Shown: positions 26,863 to 38,123 of the stretch, in pieces
How the letters are laid out: the number at the start of each line of letters is the position of its first letter
Position numbering within the stretch: position 1 is the first letter of the stretch
NCBI RefSeq assembly: GCF_020080835.1
Contig: NC_058161.1
Location: 1,674,001-1,738,000, forward strand
Reading direction: 5' to 3'
Length of the DNA stretch: 64,000 nt
Origin: Cotesia glomerata
Lineage: Eukaryota > Arthropoda > Insecta > Hymenoptera > Braconidae
Notes under the pieces: model-generated
Told to the model about the DNA's origin: nothing
Databases searched by the model: none
The model's input: the letters and a program-made list of their open reading frames with translations, nothing else
Translations under genes and position numbers: made by a program

Positions 26863-27180
26863 GTATATATGAAAAATATATCAAAAATGCATGTAGGTAC
26901 TCAAATGAAAGCTCTTAATGAATGTAACATCAAGATGAGCTTATATCTTTAAAATATATATTATATATATGTATATATGAAAAATATATCAAAAATGCAT
27001 GTGGGTACTCAAATGAAAGCTCTTGATGAGTGTAACATCGGGATGAGCTTATATCTTCAAAAATGTCAATGGTTGAAAAAGTACAGTGCAATTTAACAAA
27101 CGTCATTATTTAATAAAGCAAAATTTTATGTATTTATAATTAACAAGTCACGGCAGTCACTAAGTGACTGCCATTGCTAG
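26376..27180 (+). mobile_element. non-autonomous Helitron-like element 3 (both ends canonical)
   Basis: 5' A|TCTATATTATTAAGA; 3' perfect hairpin GGCAGTCAC/GTGACTGCC (27152-27172), four bases, then CTAG|T. These are the diagnostic Helitron ends and the A/T insertion site. The interior has one large palindrome whose centre expanded to long (TA)n tracts (26698-26870); the 113-codon Tyr/Ile frame there is microsatellite. Confidence 0.7.
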
Positions 27181-28249
27181 TAAAGATTAATTCTGAAGAG
27201 GTTGAACGTCAATAAACCACTGCACTACTAAAGTGTCTAAGTGTTGTTTGAACAAGAATATTATAAACATATTTATAAAGCTGGGACACAACTTAACTGT
27301 GGATTATATTACAAGTTTGCTTGAGTAATATTTCAATTAGTTGTCAATTTAGTTGTCGACGCTTGATGAACGCAAGTGGTATATGTATACATAGCAAATA
27401 TATATATATATATATGTATAAGAATAATTAACAATAAATGATCTCGTGGAGGTATCATTACCCTCATACTAATAGGTGGCGGCAAATTGACCGTTATGTT
27501 ATTAAGCAGTTTGCCGACGTTAATTGGCTGTTAGACGTGTGAATCGTCACACTCTACACTCGGTAACAACTTTTTATTTTCACGGACTGAAACAAAAATG
27601 CTACAATATAATCTAAATTGAACAATATATTCACAAAGTACCTTCGAATAATGAAAAAGATTAATTGAACAGATATTTATTGTTATTTTATTCAGATTAA
27701 AATTAAAATTTAATCTTTTGTGGAAGATTATTAACGCAAAATTAAATAAAAACAAACCTGTGTGCTTATGGTCAGAATAAATAAATATTTTATTCAGTTT
27801 GACTATCATACATTAACATCGCTGGTATTGAGGACACGCCGTAAGATTATTTTTTATCGTTATGTGCTGTTCGTGCATGAATTATAATCATGTTCGTAGA
27901 AATAATTATTGTTGCGCCTAGAGGCGTGAATCTCTGCAAGATATGCGGGTGATAAAGAAGAACAACCATCAGTCCATCAGTCTACACACGCTCGCTTTGC
28001 GCTTTATACAGACCTCGTAGTTGATCAATTTGCCGAGAGGTGGCGCCACGTGGATTATTGATATCAGATGAGAGTGATGGGCTGCATTGGTTTAAACCAA
28101 CGCCTTGTACTTTATATTACTTTTAATTAATATACAAAAAAAAAAAAATAAAAATGGGAGTGAATAAACTCTTAGATATTTTAAAGGGTAGTGTCTGAAT
28201 ATAGGAAAAATTTTGATTTTTTTATAGAATAATTTTGGAAATTATGATT
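27181..28249. other. no gene seen; CTCF-like core motif
   Basis: Contains AGAGGTGGCGCCACG (28036-28050), matching the AGGTGGCGC core reported for insect CTCF. No gene recognised. Confidence 0.35.
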
Positions 28250-28384
28250 ACACTGAAAAAAAAAGTATAAGTTCTATCGCAATACGCTTAAGCGTATAGC
28301 TTATACAGATAGCGTATTTAACATAAGTATAAGCTATACGCTCAATCGTATTGCGATAGAATTTATAATTTTTTTTGCAGTGTA
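28250..28384. mobile_element. CACTGAAAAAA-type fold-back MITE
   Basis: About 130 bp with ~55-bp arms (GTATAAGTTCTATCGCAATACG and inverse), ends CACTG/CAGTG, TA-flanked. Confidence 0.7.
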
Positions 28385-28577
28385 TGTAATTAAATTAGAA
28401 AATTTTAGCTTTGGAAAATTTATAGGATAAAATGTAATTTTTTTTTGTTATATTTAGAATAATTGACAAGGTATTGGATTTCTTCATTTTTCAAAGTTTT
28501 ATATGCTAATAATTTCAAATAGATTCTAATTTAGCGCTTATTAAAATTTTTTAGTCATTCATCATTATTTGTATATA

Positions 28578-29210
28578 AGGTAAAAGACCCATTCATTGAC
28601 ACCGCCCTAGTTGTTTGACACTTGCAATTTTATTCTAATTAAAAAAATAAAATCTCAAAAAACCAATTTTCGTAAAATCTAGTGGTGGAATCAAAAAAAA
28701 AAAAAAAAAACAAACCAATTCTGATAAATTAATAAATATAATTTTCAGATTGAATTTTCAGATAAAATTTTAAGATAATTGTGGTGGAGATTTTGTGGTG
28801 GAACCTTCTAATTTTGCGCTTATTAAAGTTCCTTTAGTCATTCATTTTGGTTTGTAGATAAGGTAAAAGACCCAGTTATTGACACTAGCCTAGTTGTTTG
28901 ACACTTGCAATTTTATTCTAATTAAAAAAATAAAATGTTCTCAAAAAACCAATTATCTTAAAATTTATAATTCGAAAATTTTGGTTCCACCACAAAATCT
29001 CCCCGACAAAATACGCTTTAAAATCTCGTTGTGCCCTTTTATCATGGTTTTTGTGTATATTATTATATTATAATTTAAAATTAGATTTTAGAGAGGAGAT
29101 TCTGTCGGGGAAATTTTGTCGAGTCACCGTTTTTTTAATTAAAATAAAATTGCAAGTGGCAATAATTAGGCCAGTGTCAATAACTGGATTTTTTGCCCTA
29201 TAAATTTTAT
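28578..29210. mobile_element. nested AAGGTAAAAGACCCA inverted-repeat elements
   Basis: The left end AAGGTAAAAGACCCA...TTGACAC occurs at 28578 and 28859; the inverse, GTGTCAATAACTGG...GCCCTA, closes at 29210. Similar ends are found inside the gene-flanking elements (38570, 40848). Confidence 0.55.
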
Positions 29211-29821
29211 ATGCAAAGTATTAAGCTATATAATTTTGTGATGAGCATATATTAATTATAAAATGGATTTTATAGTTGAATTTAATTTCATTTATATAGT
29301 TATAACCAAAATTTATGTCTTTTTTATGGTTTGATATTTTTTCGGCTTGTTAATTTATCATCTAAATAATTAAAAGAGCAATAAAAATTTTGTAATGTTC
29401 ATATTTTTATTTTCAAAAGTAATAAATAGTTAAATTTGGTTAAATTTTGATGATTCAAAAAGGTTTTGACCAAAACTTGTGTCATTTTTCGATTATATAT
29501 ATTTTTTGGTTAGTAAATTTTTTGAAGGAGTTTTAAATAGTTTTTTGGTTCTATTAATTTGTTCATAGGTTCAATTAATTAACAATTGAACCTATGATAG
29601 CAATATTATTTTCAAAAATTAATAAGACGAATAAATGATTAGCAAAAGTTTCTTTAATCATAATTCTTAATTCTCGGCAGTCACACTGATAAGTTGATGA
29701 CGCAGTCGCACAATCAGCAGTATCGCAATGTAATTTACAATAATTATCAATTAATCTTCATCCAATAAATTTAAAACTTGACATTAACACCCGATAAAAA
29801 AGACACTAATAAATTCTACTG
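29211..29821. other. AT-rich sequence 3' of pseudogene A, no gene seen
   Basis: Poly-A/T-rich; no homology to the duplication units noticed. Confidence 0.5.
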
Positions 29822-30412
29822 TTAAATATTTGAGCTATTAATCTTTTTTGCATAATTCTGCTCCTCCCGGATTTTATTCCAATAAATCGCAACTGGGACG
29901 ATTCCCGTTGCGTCGATGAAGTCAACAGCTACAATATTAGCCAATGTACAATCATTTTCGTTGTACCATACAGTAATTAGTGGCCCAACTTGGGTACCAA
30001 CTTCGCGCGAAGAATTACTTTCTTGGCCAAAAAAATGAGCAACTGAATCAGTTACTATTGAGGTCATATCCAAAGTTACAGCAGCCATCATCGCTCGGAA
30101 GTTTAGTGGGTCGTCATCCCATGATCTAAAAAAGAAATTCAACTATAGACAAGTTAAAAGACACAATATTTTAAAATAAAATAATAAATAAATTTTAATT
30201 ACTTAGCAGCATTCTTAGAATAATTTTCATAATCGTCAGTAAATATTTTCAGTTTTTCAGGAGAATTTGCGTTTCCCCTCTCCTGGATTATCGGGCCCCA
30301 GAATAAAAGACTGCGCGCAGTCTAACAGTATTAAACTTTCGTTTACCACCGCAGTACCCTAAAAAATGCTTCATATTAACAAACTTTAAACACCGATTGA
30401 TAAAATGTCTTA

Positions 30413-30661
30413 CACTGAAAAAAAAAAATTTTTTTTTCCACTTAAAATACTAAATTTTTTGCTCGAGTTTTCTTGATTAAAAAAAAACTGGTATTCTTAA
30501 CCTTAAGATACCACGTTTTATTATAAGGCTAGTTTTTTGACAGTGAGAAAACTGTATTCTTCTGGTTAAAAAACTTTCGTATTTTAATCATAAGAATACC
30601 AATTTTTTATCCATAAGGAAACATTTCCTTGGTACAAAAAAACTTTTTTTTTTCAGTGTAG
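30413..30661. mobile_element. CACTGAAAAAA-type MITE within pseudogene A
   Basis: About 248 bp from TTACACTGAAAAAAA to TTTTTTCAGTGTA, palindromic throughout, flanked by TA. It lies where exons 2 and 3 of gene A should be. Confidence 0.65.
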
Positions 30662-30694
30662 TAATGTTATTCGCGGTCATATCCATGGTTCATA

Positions 30695-30840
30695 ATGCAT
30701 TCAATCAGTTCTTGTTTTAAGGATATTATTATAACTGTCTGTTTTAGTACCTGAAGAAGCTGCGAAAGTGGCAAAACGTTGTATCGAAATTAAATAAACC
30801 AAATTTTTAATATATCCTTAAAACAAGAACCGATTGAATG
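30695..30840. repeat. inverted-repeat element within pseudogene A
   Basis: Arms of about 28 bp (CATTCAATC.GTTCTTGTTT and its inverse) bound a ~145-bp unit just inside the exon 1 donor of gene A. Confidence 0.6.
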
Positions 30841-31457
30841 TCTCCTTAATCTTTATTTACCTGTGCATTGCTCAACAAAACTCGAACTCACGTCATAAAG
30901 CGCATATCTTGGAGGAATTCCTGTTTTGACGACACCACTTTTGTTCTCGGGTTCGTAGGAATAAATCGGCATTATTTCGTTCAAATCTGGGTGTCCGTAG
31001 TACAGGTTCAGAGTGTCACCTTCAATTAATTTTGGCACATGCCAATAGATGACAATTTGACCTCTTATCAATTCACTGTTCAGTGGTGAGTAGAAAATAA
31101 TTATTTGAGCCGTGTGAAATTCATTAGTAGAGTAATTTTCAATATTTCCTAGAATTTTAGTCACAAAAATAATTACAATAATACTGATAGTGGTTTTTAT
31201 CGAAACTAAAATCATTTTCAGGCTTGATTTCGATGACGCTTGATCGTTACTGAGGTTCCAATAGCTTATTAAATTACTTAATCCTTATCTAAGTCTAGAA
31301 GATATTCAAATTAGCTGAATGGTTGTTTAAATTCTCGCTCGACAGATTTATGCATTAAGTCTAAGTTTATTCAAAGAATCAATAACACATGCTTTGCAAA
31401 GAGATTTATTGCTCATTTGTACAAATTAATTAGACAGCTTCCTGCCTTTATTAATCC

Positions 31458-34037
31458 GCAAAAATTACCCACGTTAAAATTTCTCAGCAAAAATTTCACA
31501 TACAAAAATATCTCAAGTACAACAATTTCTCAATCCAAAATTTATCACAAGATAAATGAATCTGACGAAAATTAATCATCATTTACGAAAATGCTTATGT
31601 ATCTTCAACCATAAAATGGCCTTTTTATCATTGTTTTTGTGTGTTAAGGTATATAATAAGCATATGAGAAATTTTGGTCTGAGAAAATATATTCGAAGAT
31701 ATTTTTAAGCAATCAAATATAAATATCATTGAATTTTATTTATGGTAATGTCTTAAGTAATGTTTTAACTAATCAATTTCTTATTTTAAAATAATAATCA
31801 GTGATATTTAGTAATTAATTTTAAATAATTAAATAGATGATCTAGATACACCAATTATTGACGGGTAAAAAACTGATTGATCTAATTATTGACGTACCGT
31901 ATCCTCAATTATTGACGCCCCTACTGCGCATGCGTCGAATCATTTGGTTATACTCTTATTTATCAAAACTTGATATAAAGTAATCAATATTATTATTGTT
32001 ATGTTTTAATTAATAATAATTGTTTAAAACTTATTTAACACCCAAACGAGCCGAGTTATTTGACAGTTAAAAACTTTGTAAATAATCGTATTACGTATTT
32101 TATACTTAAAAAAAGGCGTCATGGCGCTGTCGACTGGCTGTCAATATGGGATTCACCATGAAAATTATGAACTACACGGAGAAAAAAGTATTGCTATTAT
32201 AGCGATCCAGTGGATCGTGAACGAAGTATCGTGTTTAGCTCAAAACAGTATTGTCATATTTACCATACGAATACAGTTATGCTCGAAACAGTGAATACTG
32301 AATACCACGCTCAACTGTGTAGTGAATATCTTAAAACGCTTTGTTACTAAAGCGAAACGGATCGTGATTATCACTATCCATTACATTAATTGACAATTTC
32401 GAACAATTTCAACAGGCTTGCTATGACTTCTTCTTACAATAAATGTTAATGTTATTATTTCTCTGTTAATATGTTATTATTTTAAGAATTAATATGTTCT
32501 TACTTTTAATAATTTAATATCAAATATTTAAATTGTATTAAAAACACTGTATCAAATGTATACATGTAAATGATAAAATTTATGTATTGTTGATGGTCCT
32601 GAAGGAGCTTAGAACTCTAGGATCAAATAAATTTTTCTATCTATCTATCTATCTATCCACGACGCGTTCAGCGCCACCACACATAACCAAGTCTGAAACT
32701 TACGAATTTATTCATTTACAATTTTGGTAAGGAAATAGCGAGAATTGCACCAATTTATATTAACAGCGATATGGACAATTGGGTTGTTGATAAATTACTC
32801 GAGTGGAATTTTGAAAAACTCGTGTCGTTTTTTGAAGGTCTAGTAAAGAAATAAATCCTCCTATGTTAACTCTGTTAATGCTGTGTCCGTGGTTATTATA
32901 TATAATTCTACTGCGTTGATAAAGAAAAACTATGAACATTATATATTGTATTAAATAAATAACATTTGTGTTTTCATAAAAGGTTTTTTTAGCATAAATA
33001 ATTTGATCCCATACTACTTTACGCAAAAATATGTTATTTTTTTTACAAAGTACATGGAGTAATAAAGAAGTAAAAATTCCATTAAAAAATATTTTTCTTA
33101 TGATAGAAATAATTGCGTATTTTTAATGAATATATCAATAATACAAATTTCTAGACTAATATTTTTAAAAATAAAAAAAAAGTCAGATAAAATAAATTCC
33201 AACTGTTGTCAGTCATTATTTAAACATTTTTAAACCTAACCTAATTCTTGACTGTCATATGAACTACACAAAAATTTTAAACTAATCAAGCTATAAAAGG
33301 AATTCGTATTTATGTTTAAAACAATAATATACGAAAAAACTAAAAAAAAAATAATTTGCAATAACATATAATTAACATTTAATCAAAAACAACTAATAAT
33401 CATCTATAAACCATAGCAATATAGACATTCCATATCCGAATCCATGTGGATCGTGATAATCACGATCCACTAGATTGGACATATGCGCATCTAAAGTATA
33501 GTCATACGTGGATCGTGATCATCACTATACTGTATCGTGATAATAGCAACATTTTTTTCTTCGTGTAGTTATTGACTCCCATTATTTAAATATTATAAAG
33601 CATACAATTAATTTCGATTATTTAATTTTATAAATATTTCATATATTGTTGATTAATAAAAAAATAGATCATATAATTACATGAAAAAATTAATTTAAAC
33701 TCGGCAGTTGAAAAAAATGCTTTTCTAACCAAAGTTGTTAAGAAAATAGACGCTCGTAAGCTGATTTGATGAACTGGTGCTAACTTTATTTTTTTTTAAT
33801 AACTAATATTTAATATTTTGAATTGAAAGTGATTTTTTTCTATTTTTTAATTAATTAGAATTTAATAAAAATTTATTTGATCGTTATTATTATTACAGAT
33901 AATTTAATATATTTAAAAATAATTTAGAGTGTCAATATTTAGACCCCCGTCAATAATTGGGGCTCTTACCTTATTGCTAGAATAAAATATTGTATAAGAA
34001 ATTTTTGCTGAGAAATTTTATCGTAGGTAATTATTGC
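31458..34037. mobile_element. TIR element 3' of gene B, with nested insertion
   Basis: Imperfect ~46-bp inverted ends (GCAAAAATTACC... and the inverse ...GGTAATTATTGC). It starts 23 bp past the gene B stop. The equivalent element is at 38291-40936 behind gene C, and a 148-bp short form at 45191-45338 behind gene D. No protein-coding capacity seen. Inside it are further inverted motifs with ATTATTGACG. Confidence 0.6.
32175..33565. mobile_element. 1.39-kb TA-flanked TIR element (insertion proved by empty site)
   Basis: Begins CACGGAGAAAAAAGTATTGC, ends in an imperfect inverse closing with CTTCGTG, and is flanked by TA on both sides. The paralogous unit has the uninterrupted site at 40461-40470 (GAACTAGTTA with one TA). 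The interior has no credible coding frame; a (CTAT)n stretch at 32635-32657, preceded by AATAAA, looks like the 3' tail of a nested LINE fragment. Confidence 0.8.
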
Positions 34038-34059
34038 ATGAAAAATATAAAACGGTCAC

Positions 34060-36889
34060 CTAATTCTCATTTGACATATCGCACTTAGCTCGGTAAATGT
34101 TGCTCCAAATGGCAACTTCGATGATTCCAGTGGTATCGATAAAATCCACGGCTACAATATTCGCCGTTTCGAAGTGTCTCTTTTTGTACCACATCGTCAC
34201 CAGAGGTCCAGTTTGAACAGCTAGCTCGCGTAGTGATTTTTCACCGTGTCCAAAATAGTAAAGCGCAGCATCTACTATTATCATTGAAGAATCCAATGTT
34301 ATTTCGGCCATCACTGCTCTTAGGTACGTTATAAAAAAATCACGGCTGCAAATGAACAAATTTTGAGCTACCATCAAGCATTGATAAATCAACTTACTTT
34401 GATTCAAGTTTGGCAGAGCTTTCAGATTCATTAACAAAACTCTCAAGTTTTGCAACGTTTCTGACATTACCCCATTGCTGATCTACAGGTGTCCAGTATT
34501 TATAAATTTTACCTTCGAATTCAGAAATGTAACTAAAAATAAGTCTTTTGTTGGATTTCCAAATTTCACCCAAAGTCTTTTGATGAGCTTCGAACGTTCT
34601 TAGAAAATATCTTTTAAATTTGATAAGAAGATAATTCAGAAAGTTTGAGTAACTGTCAAGTGTTTCAAATCCTAAGTCAAATTGAAGAATGTAAATTTTT
34701 TTTCATTTTAAAATTAGTAAGCCTATAAAAGACTTACCTCGAGGAAATTCTTTAAAGTGGATGATAACAATTTCCATAGTGTTGTCCAAAAAATCTTTAA
34801 TCTCTGTAAAGATTTCGTCGAGAGGCTGCATAGCGAAAGTTCCATGACAAACCCAGTATTTATTATCAACAATACATGGTCTTATGTCCAAGTAACGTAT
34901 TCCGGTGAGTAATTGGTCCATAACGCTCTTTTCCTATTTAAAAAACGTTATTGTTCAAATTTTTTTTTAAATTTCGTAAGAAAATTTTCATTTTAAAATA
35001 CTTCAGGCGTGATCTGATTATATTTGGCCATTAAAGGTTTTTGTTAAAATAAAAACATTCACATATAAGCTCAAAAGAACAATCAAAAATAAATTTTTGG
35101 TTTAGATCTAAATATTTCAAACTAGATGTTATTCACCCGCTCCGCTGGGCTCTTTATGGAATTGCATTTTTAGATCTAGACTTGAAATTAAATTAGAGTA
35201 TTGTTTTAAATTGCACAGATTCCCAATTGTATCGAACTGGCATCCACCTTTTATCCATGTAATTATTTTAGCTAATATTCATTGTAACTTTTAATGTGCA
35301 ATCATTGTAACATTTCCGTGTTTTTCTTACAAAAATGAATAATAATTGATTTGAAAAAAAAAATTTGTAATGAGCATTGAAAGTTTCAGTTAGAGAAATT
35401 GCAGGTCTCATAAGTGAAGAAATCTGCCTAGTATGTGAACATAACCAATAGAATTAAAAAATTTATTTTAAACAAATGACAATCGAATAGAATAAATTAA
35501 GTTACAATAAAAATTCATTATTTCTTAGTCAAAAAAAAATAGGTTCTGGATAAGTAATCACCACCATATCATATACCCAAACCTTCTCCAAAACACGCTG
35601 CATCTTATGGTATAAGTCTTATTCCGATCGGTTCAGTAGTTTCTGCAGTATAACCGGACAAAAAAACTGGCTCTCTATTTATTAGTATAGATTTAACTCT
35701 CTAATAGCGAGAAAATTTAGCTACCATGCGCCACCTGTTGGAGGTTTTCAAAACTAACTTTTATCAAAAAATTATATATGGACATATCATCATATCAGGT
35801 CTAATATGGGCATATTAAGTCATATTAGGACTTATTAAGCCAAATGGCATATTTTTATATCAGGAAAAATGATATAAGAGCAGTAAGGTGCGTCGAAATT
35901 TAATCTTTGAAAGCAACCTTTTAAAATTGAAATTTAGAGTTTCACTTTTAACAGGAGTTGTATTAGGGCATTTCCTGATATATTTTGGTGTATCACAATT
36001 TATTTGATACTCACAGAAATTTTTAACAGGAGTTTCGTTTGGCCAAATTTTGAAATTTTCAAATTCCAGAAAAATTGCTTCAACAAAATACCTGTTAAAC
36101 GATTATGTGAGCATCAAATAAATCCTGACGCATCAAAATATCTCAGAAAATGCCCAAACCTAACTCCTGCTAAAAGCGGAACTCAAAATTTCAATTTTAA
36201 AAGGTTGCTTTTAGAGATTAAATTTTGACGCACCCTAATGAGCAGATCAAAAAACTTTTTCAAGTTGTTATTTCAATAAATTAATAATTCGTTAGTTTAT
36301 ACTTAATTACTTGTGTTACTGTATATCGATCTAAAATTGTCGGAGGTAATTCGTATCTGTAAGATCCCGAGTTATGCGTTCCTGGTATAAATAGCTGAGC
36401 AAGAGTCATATTTTCAATTATTTTTCTGTTATCATACATCCAGTTCGCATGAGATGACAAACATGTCAACATAAGCTTTTTAAAATTCCTAAACCAAGCT
36501 ACGTGATAACCTAAGTGAAAAAAAAAAATATTATTATAAACTATAATTAAATGGCTGGAACTTAAATTACCTGTACATTGATCGATGTACATCGACTCTA
36601 TCGAGTACCTCGCGTCTACTGGTGCTATTCCCGTTTGGACAAAACCATTACGGTTTGTTGGAAAGTATGCAAAAAATAAGTCTTTTGTATCATGATAAAG
36701 AACGAGACTGTCACCTAGCTTGAAGTCTTCTAAGAACCAATAAATAACAATCTGACCTCTGATCTGATGGCTATCATTAATTGGTGCATAGGACAAAATT
36801 ATTTGACTGGTATTACACTCATTTTCCGAAGAATTGCCAAAAATTTTAATAAAAATTACTGCACTGATAATATTATTGAGTTTAAACAT
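34060..36889 (-). CDS. PI-PLC X-domain secreted protein, array gene B (5 exons)
   Basis: Exons by eye: 36889-36571, 36510-36311, 34933-34738, 34671-34398, 34345-34060; all introns are GT-AG with phases 1, 0, 1, 2, giving 424 aa. A hydrophobic N-terminus (about residues 5-18) looks like a signal peptide. Residues ~25-105 form a beta-rich N-terminal region. The PI-PLC X domain follows: IPGTHNSG with catalytic-type His152, GIRYLDIR with Arg186, WVCHG with His203, and a C-terminal NIVAVDF strand. Known family: PLCXD-like X-only phospholipases that lack PH, EF-hand, Y and C2 domains; cleavage of phosphatidylinositol or GPI-type lipids is inferred. Intron 1 (60 bp) has no stop, so a single long reading frame crosses it, but the donor, acceptor and the paralogues support splicing. 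Intron 2 (1377 bp) carries a fold-back repeat. Exon 4 is strongly diverged from the other copies. Confidence 0.85.
35888..36233. repeat. fold-back MITE in intron 2 of gene B
   Basis: Two arms of roughly 125 bp in inverted orientation, ending in GGTGCGTC / GACGCACCC, around a short centre. Copies occupy the same place in gene C (42782-43128) and gene D (47368-47717), so the insertion predates the duplications. The apparent 74-codon frames in it are shadows. Confidence 0.7.
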
Positions 36890-36955
36890 TTTTGTATTGC
36901 TGTCGATTGTTGACTAAAAAATAATCTTTTAACAGAGTGGTGTGTTATTTTTAAT

Positions 36956-36963
36956 TCGTTATC
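36956..36963 (-). promoter_or_regulatory. GATAACGA octamer upstream of gene B
   Basis: GATAACGA on the coding strand about 67 bp upstream of the ATG. The same octamer lies at comparable distance upstream of C (43851-43858), D (48449-48456) and the diverged gene E (51471-51478). It contains a GATA-factor core; GATA factors drive many insect gut genes. The regulatory role is inferred. Confidence 0.3.
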
Positions 36964-37120
36964 AAAGTTATTGGCAATAAAATGTTTTATGACACTGAAG
37001 TTGAATTACAAAATAATTTTTTCTACGCAGGTGTATATTAAATTTACAAAAAACAATTTTTATTTAAGTTTTTAGAAATATATTTTTTACAATTAATGAA
37101 ATAAAAAAAAAACATTTTAA

Positions 37121-37366
37121 CTATAAATTTTTTGCCCCGCGATTAATATTGCTTCTAATAGCGATTTCGACGAGTCCAGTGGTATCAAAAAAATCAACCG
37201 CGACGATATTTGCTGTTATGAAATGTTCTTCGTTAAACCACACGGTAATTAAAGGGCCAATTTCAACAGCGAGTTCTCGCAATGATTTTCTACCGCGTCC
37301 AAAATAATGAAGCGCAGCATCTGCTATTATCATTGAAGAATCCAATGTTATCACCGCCATCATTCT
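37121..37366 (-). pseudogene. orphan exon 5 of a PI-PLC X-domain gene (unit 1)
   Basis: An 80-codon open frame nearly identical to the end of gene E (from MMAVITLDSS to the stop). It is not preceded by exons 1-4 or by the splice acceptor and 5' part of exon 5. Homology to gene E ends exactly at the double ATG, where the duplication junction lies. It sits 232 bp upstream of the start of gene B, as the intact E exon 5 sits upstream of D. It is a duplication by-product. It could in principle be translated from its own ATG but lacks a signal peptide and the catalytic residues. Confidence 0.75.
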
Positions 37367-37866
37367 ATTTTATGATATTGATAATCAGAGAATCAGAATA
37401 AATTTATTCATAAGTATGGTTTGGAAAAATTAAAAAAGCATTTGTTCATTTTTTTAAGAATATCTTTCTTGAAAATTTATTTTTTTCGATTAGAAAAATT
37501 TTAAATCTGAAATTTTAAAAAACATTACAAGAGTGACAGACAATTAAATTCAACCATAAATAATAAATAAAATTTTTCATGAGCCTAAAAATAAAATAAA
37601 TTTTTTAGTAAAATATATATTATCATGTTTGAAAATAACAAAATGATTTTTGGTTTATTTTTAAGATTCAACAAGTGAATTATTAATATTAATTCAATCT
37701 CAATATTTACAATCAAGTGTCAAATTTTCAAAATTTTTTTAATTTGAATTAATCATCATTATTTTTATTATTAATTATTCAAAATAAGAAGTCCGAAAAA
37801 AATCCTTAACATTTAGATTTATTTGCTCATCGTTTACAATCTTTCTTAAATAAAAAAAAATGAGTG

Positions 37867-38123
37867 AATAATTCTGACGTAAAGAATTAAAACTTACAAC
37901 TATAAAAAAAAAAAAAAAAATGACAAGTGTCATCAGTAATATGGCTGTTGTTTTCTCACGCGCCTTCTGGTGTTTAAATTTTTATTTATCCCAATAAAAT
38001 ATGTTTGTTGGTTTGAGAATTAGATTATATTGAGTTAAAAACATACTTCTGAAGCAAGCATAAACAAATTTCAAAGCGGGAATTTAGAAACCAAGAAAAA
38101 ATATTATTGAGGCATTAAAACCT
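37867..38123. repeat. dispersed ~250-bp repeat (unit 1 end); empty site of the 23.85 kb element
   Basis: Runs from CTGACGTAAAGAATTAAAAC to GAGGCATTAAAA. It is also at 44772-45023 and, split by a transposon, at 23650-25250. Confidence 0.65.

Larger units (their letters stand above)
29822..31215 (-). pseudogene. PI-PLC X-domain gene A, decayed copy lacking exons 2 and 3
   Basis: Exon 1 (31215-30861) is open: a hydrophobic signal-like start, then the N-terminal region, ending in EQCTG at the usual phase 1 donor. Exon 5 (30125-29822) is open and has the typical LRAMMA..TLD start (here NFRAMMAAV) and NIVAVDF strand. Between them only a partial exon 4 remains (30358-30203). Its 3' two thirds read in the expected frame up to a phase 2 donor; its 5' part is out of frame. 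No sequence matching exons 2 or 3, which carry both catalytic histidines and the Arg, is present. The space instead holds two inverted-repeat elements (30413-30661 and 30695-30840). A transcript splicing exon 1 to the remnant would stop within about 25 codons. The product cannot be a functional phospholipase. Confidence 0.75.
31295..38123. repeat. segmental duplication unit 1 (contains gene B and orphan exon)
   Basis: Starts at AGTCTAGAAGATATTC, runs through a 3'-flanking TIR element, gene B and the orphan exon, and ends with a block finishing GAGGCATTAAAA. It is colinear with 38124-45023 except for lineage-specific transposon insertions (32175-33565 here, 38934-40306 there). Outside exon 4 and the insertions the two units differ only at scattered bases, so the duplication looks recent. 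Confidence 0.8.

Noticed and set aside
26611..26952. 113-codon open frame rich in Tyr/Ile
   Set aside because: It is translated (TA)n microsatellite inside a Helitron-like palindrome.
36004..36228. 74-codon frame recurring at 42900 and 47489
   Set aside because: Lies in the intron 2 fold-back MITE of B, C and D; the opposite strand gives a matching frame because the element is palindromic.
36281..36889. Unspliced 202-codon reading frame for gene B
   Set aside because: The 60-bp intron 1 happens to be open; conserved donor and acceptor, and paralogues with stops there, show it is spliced.
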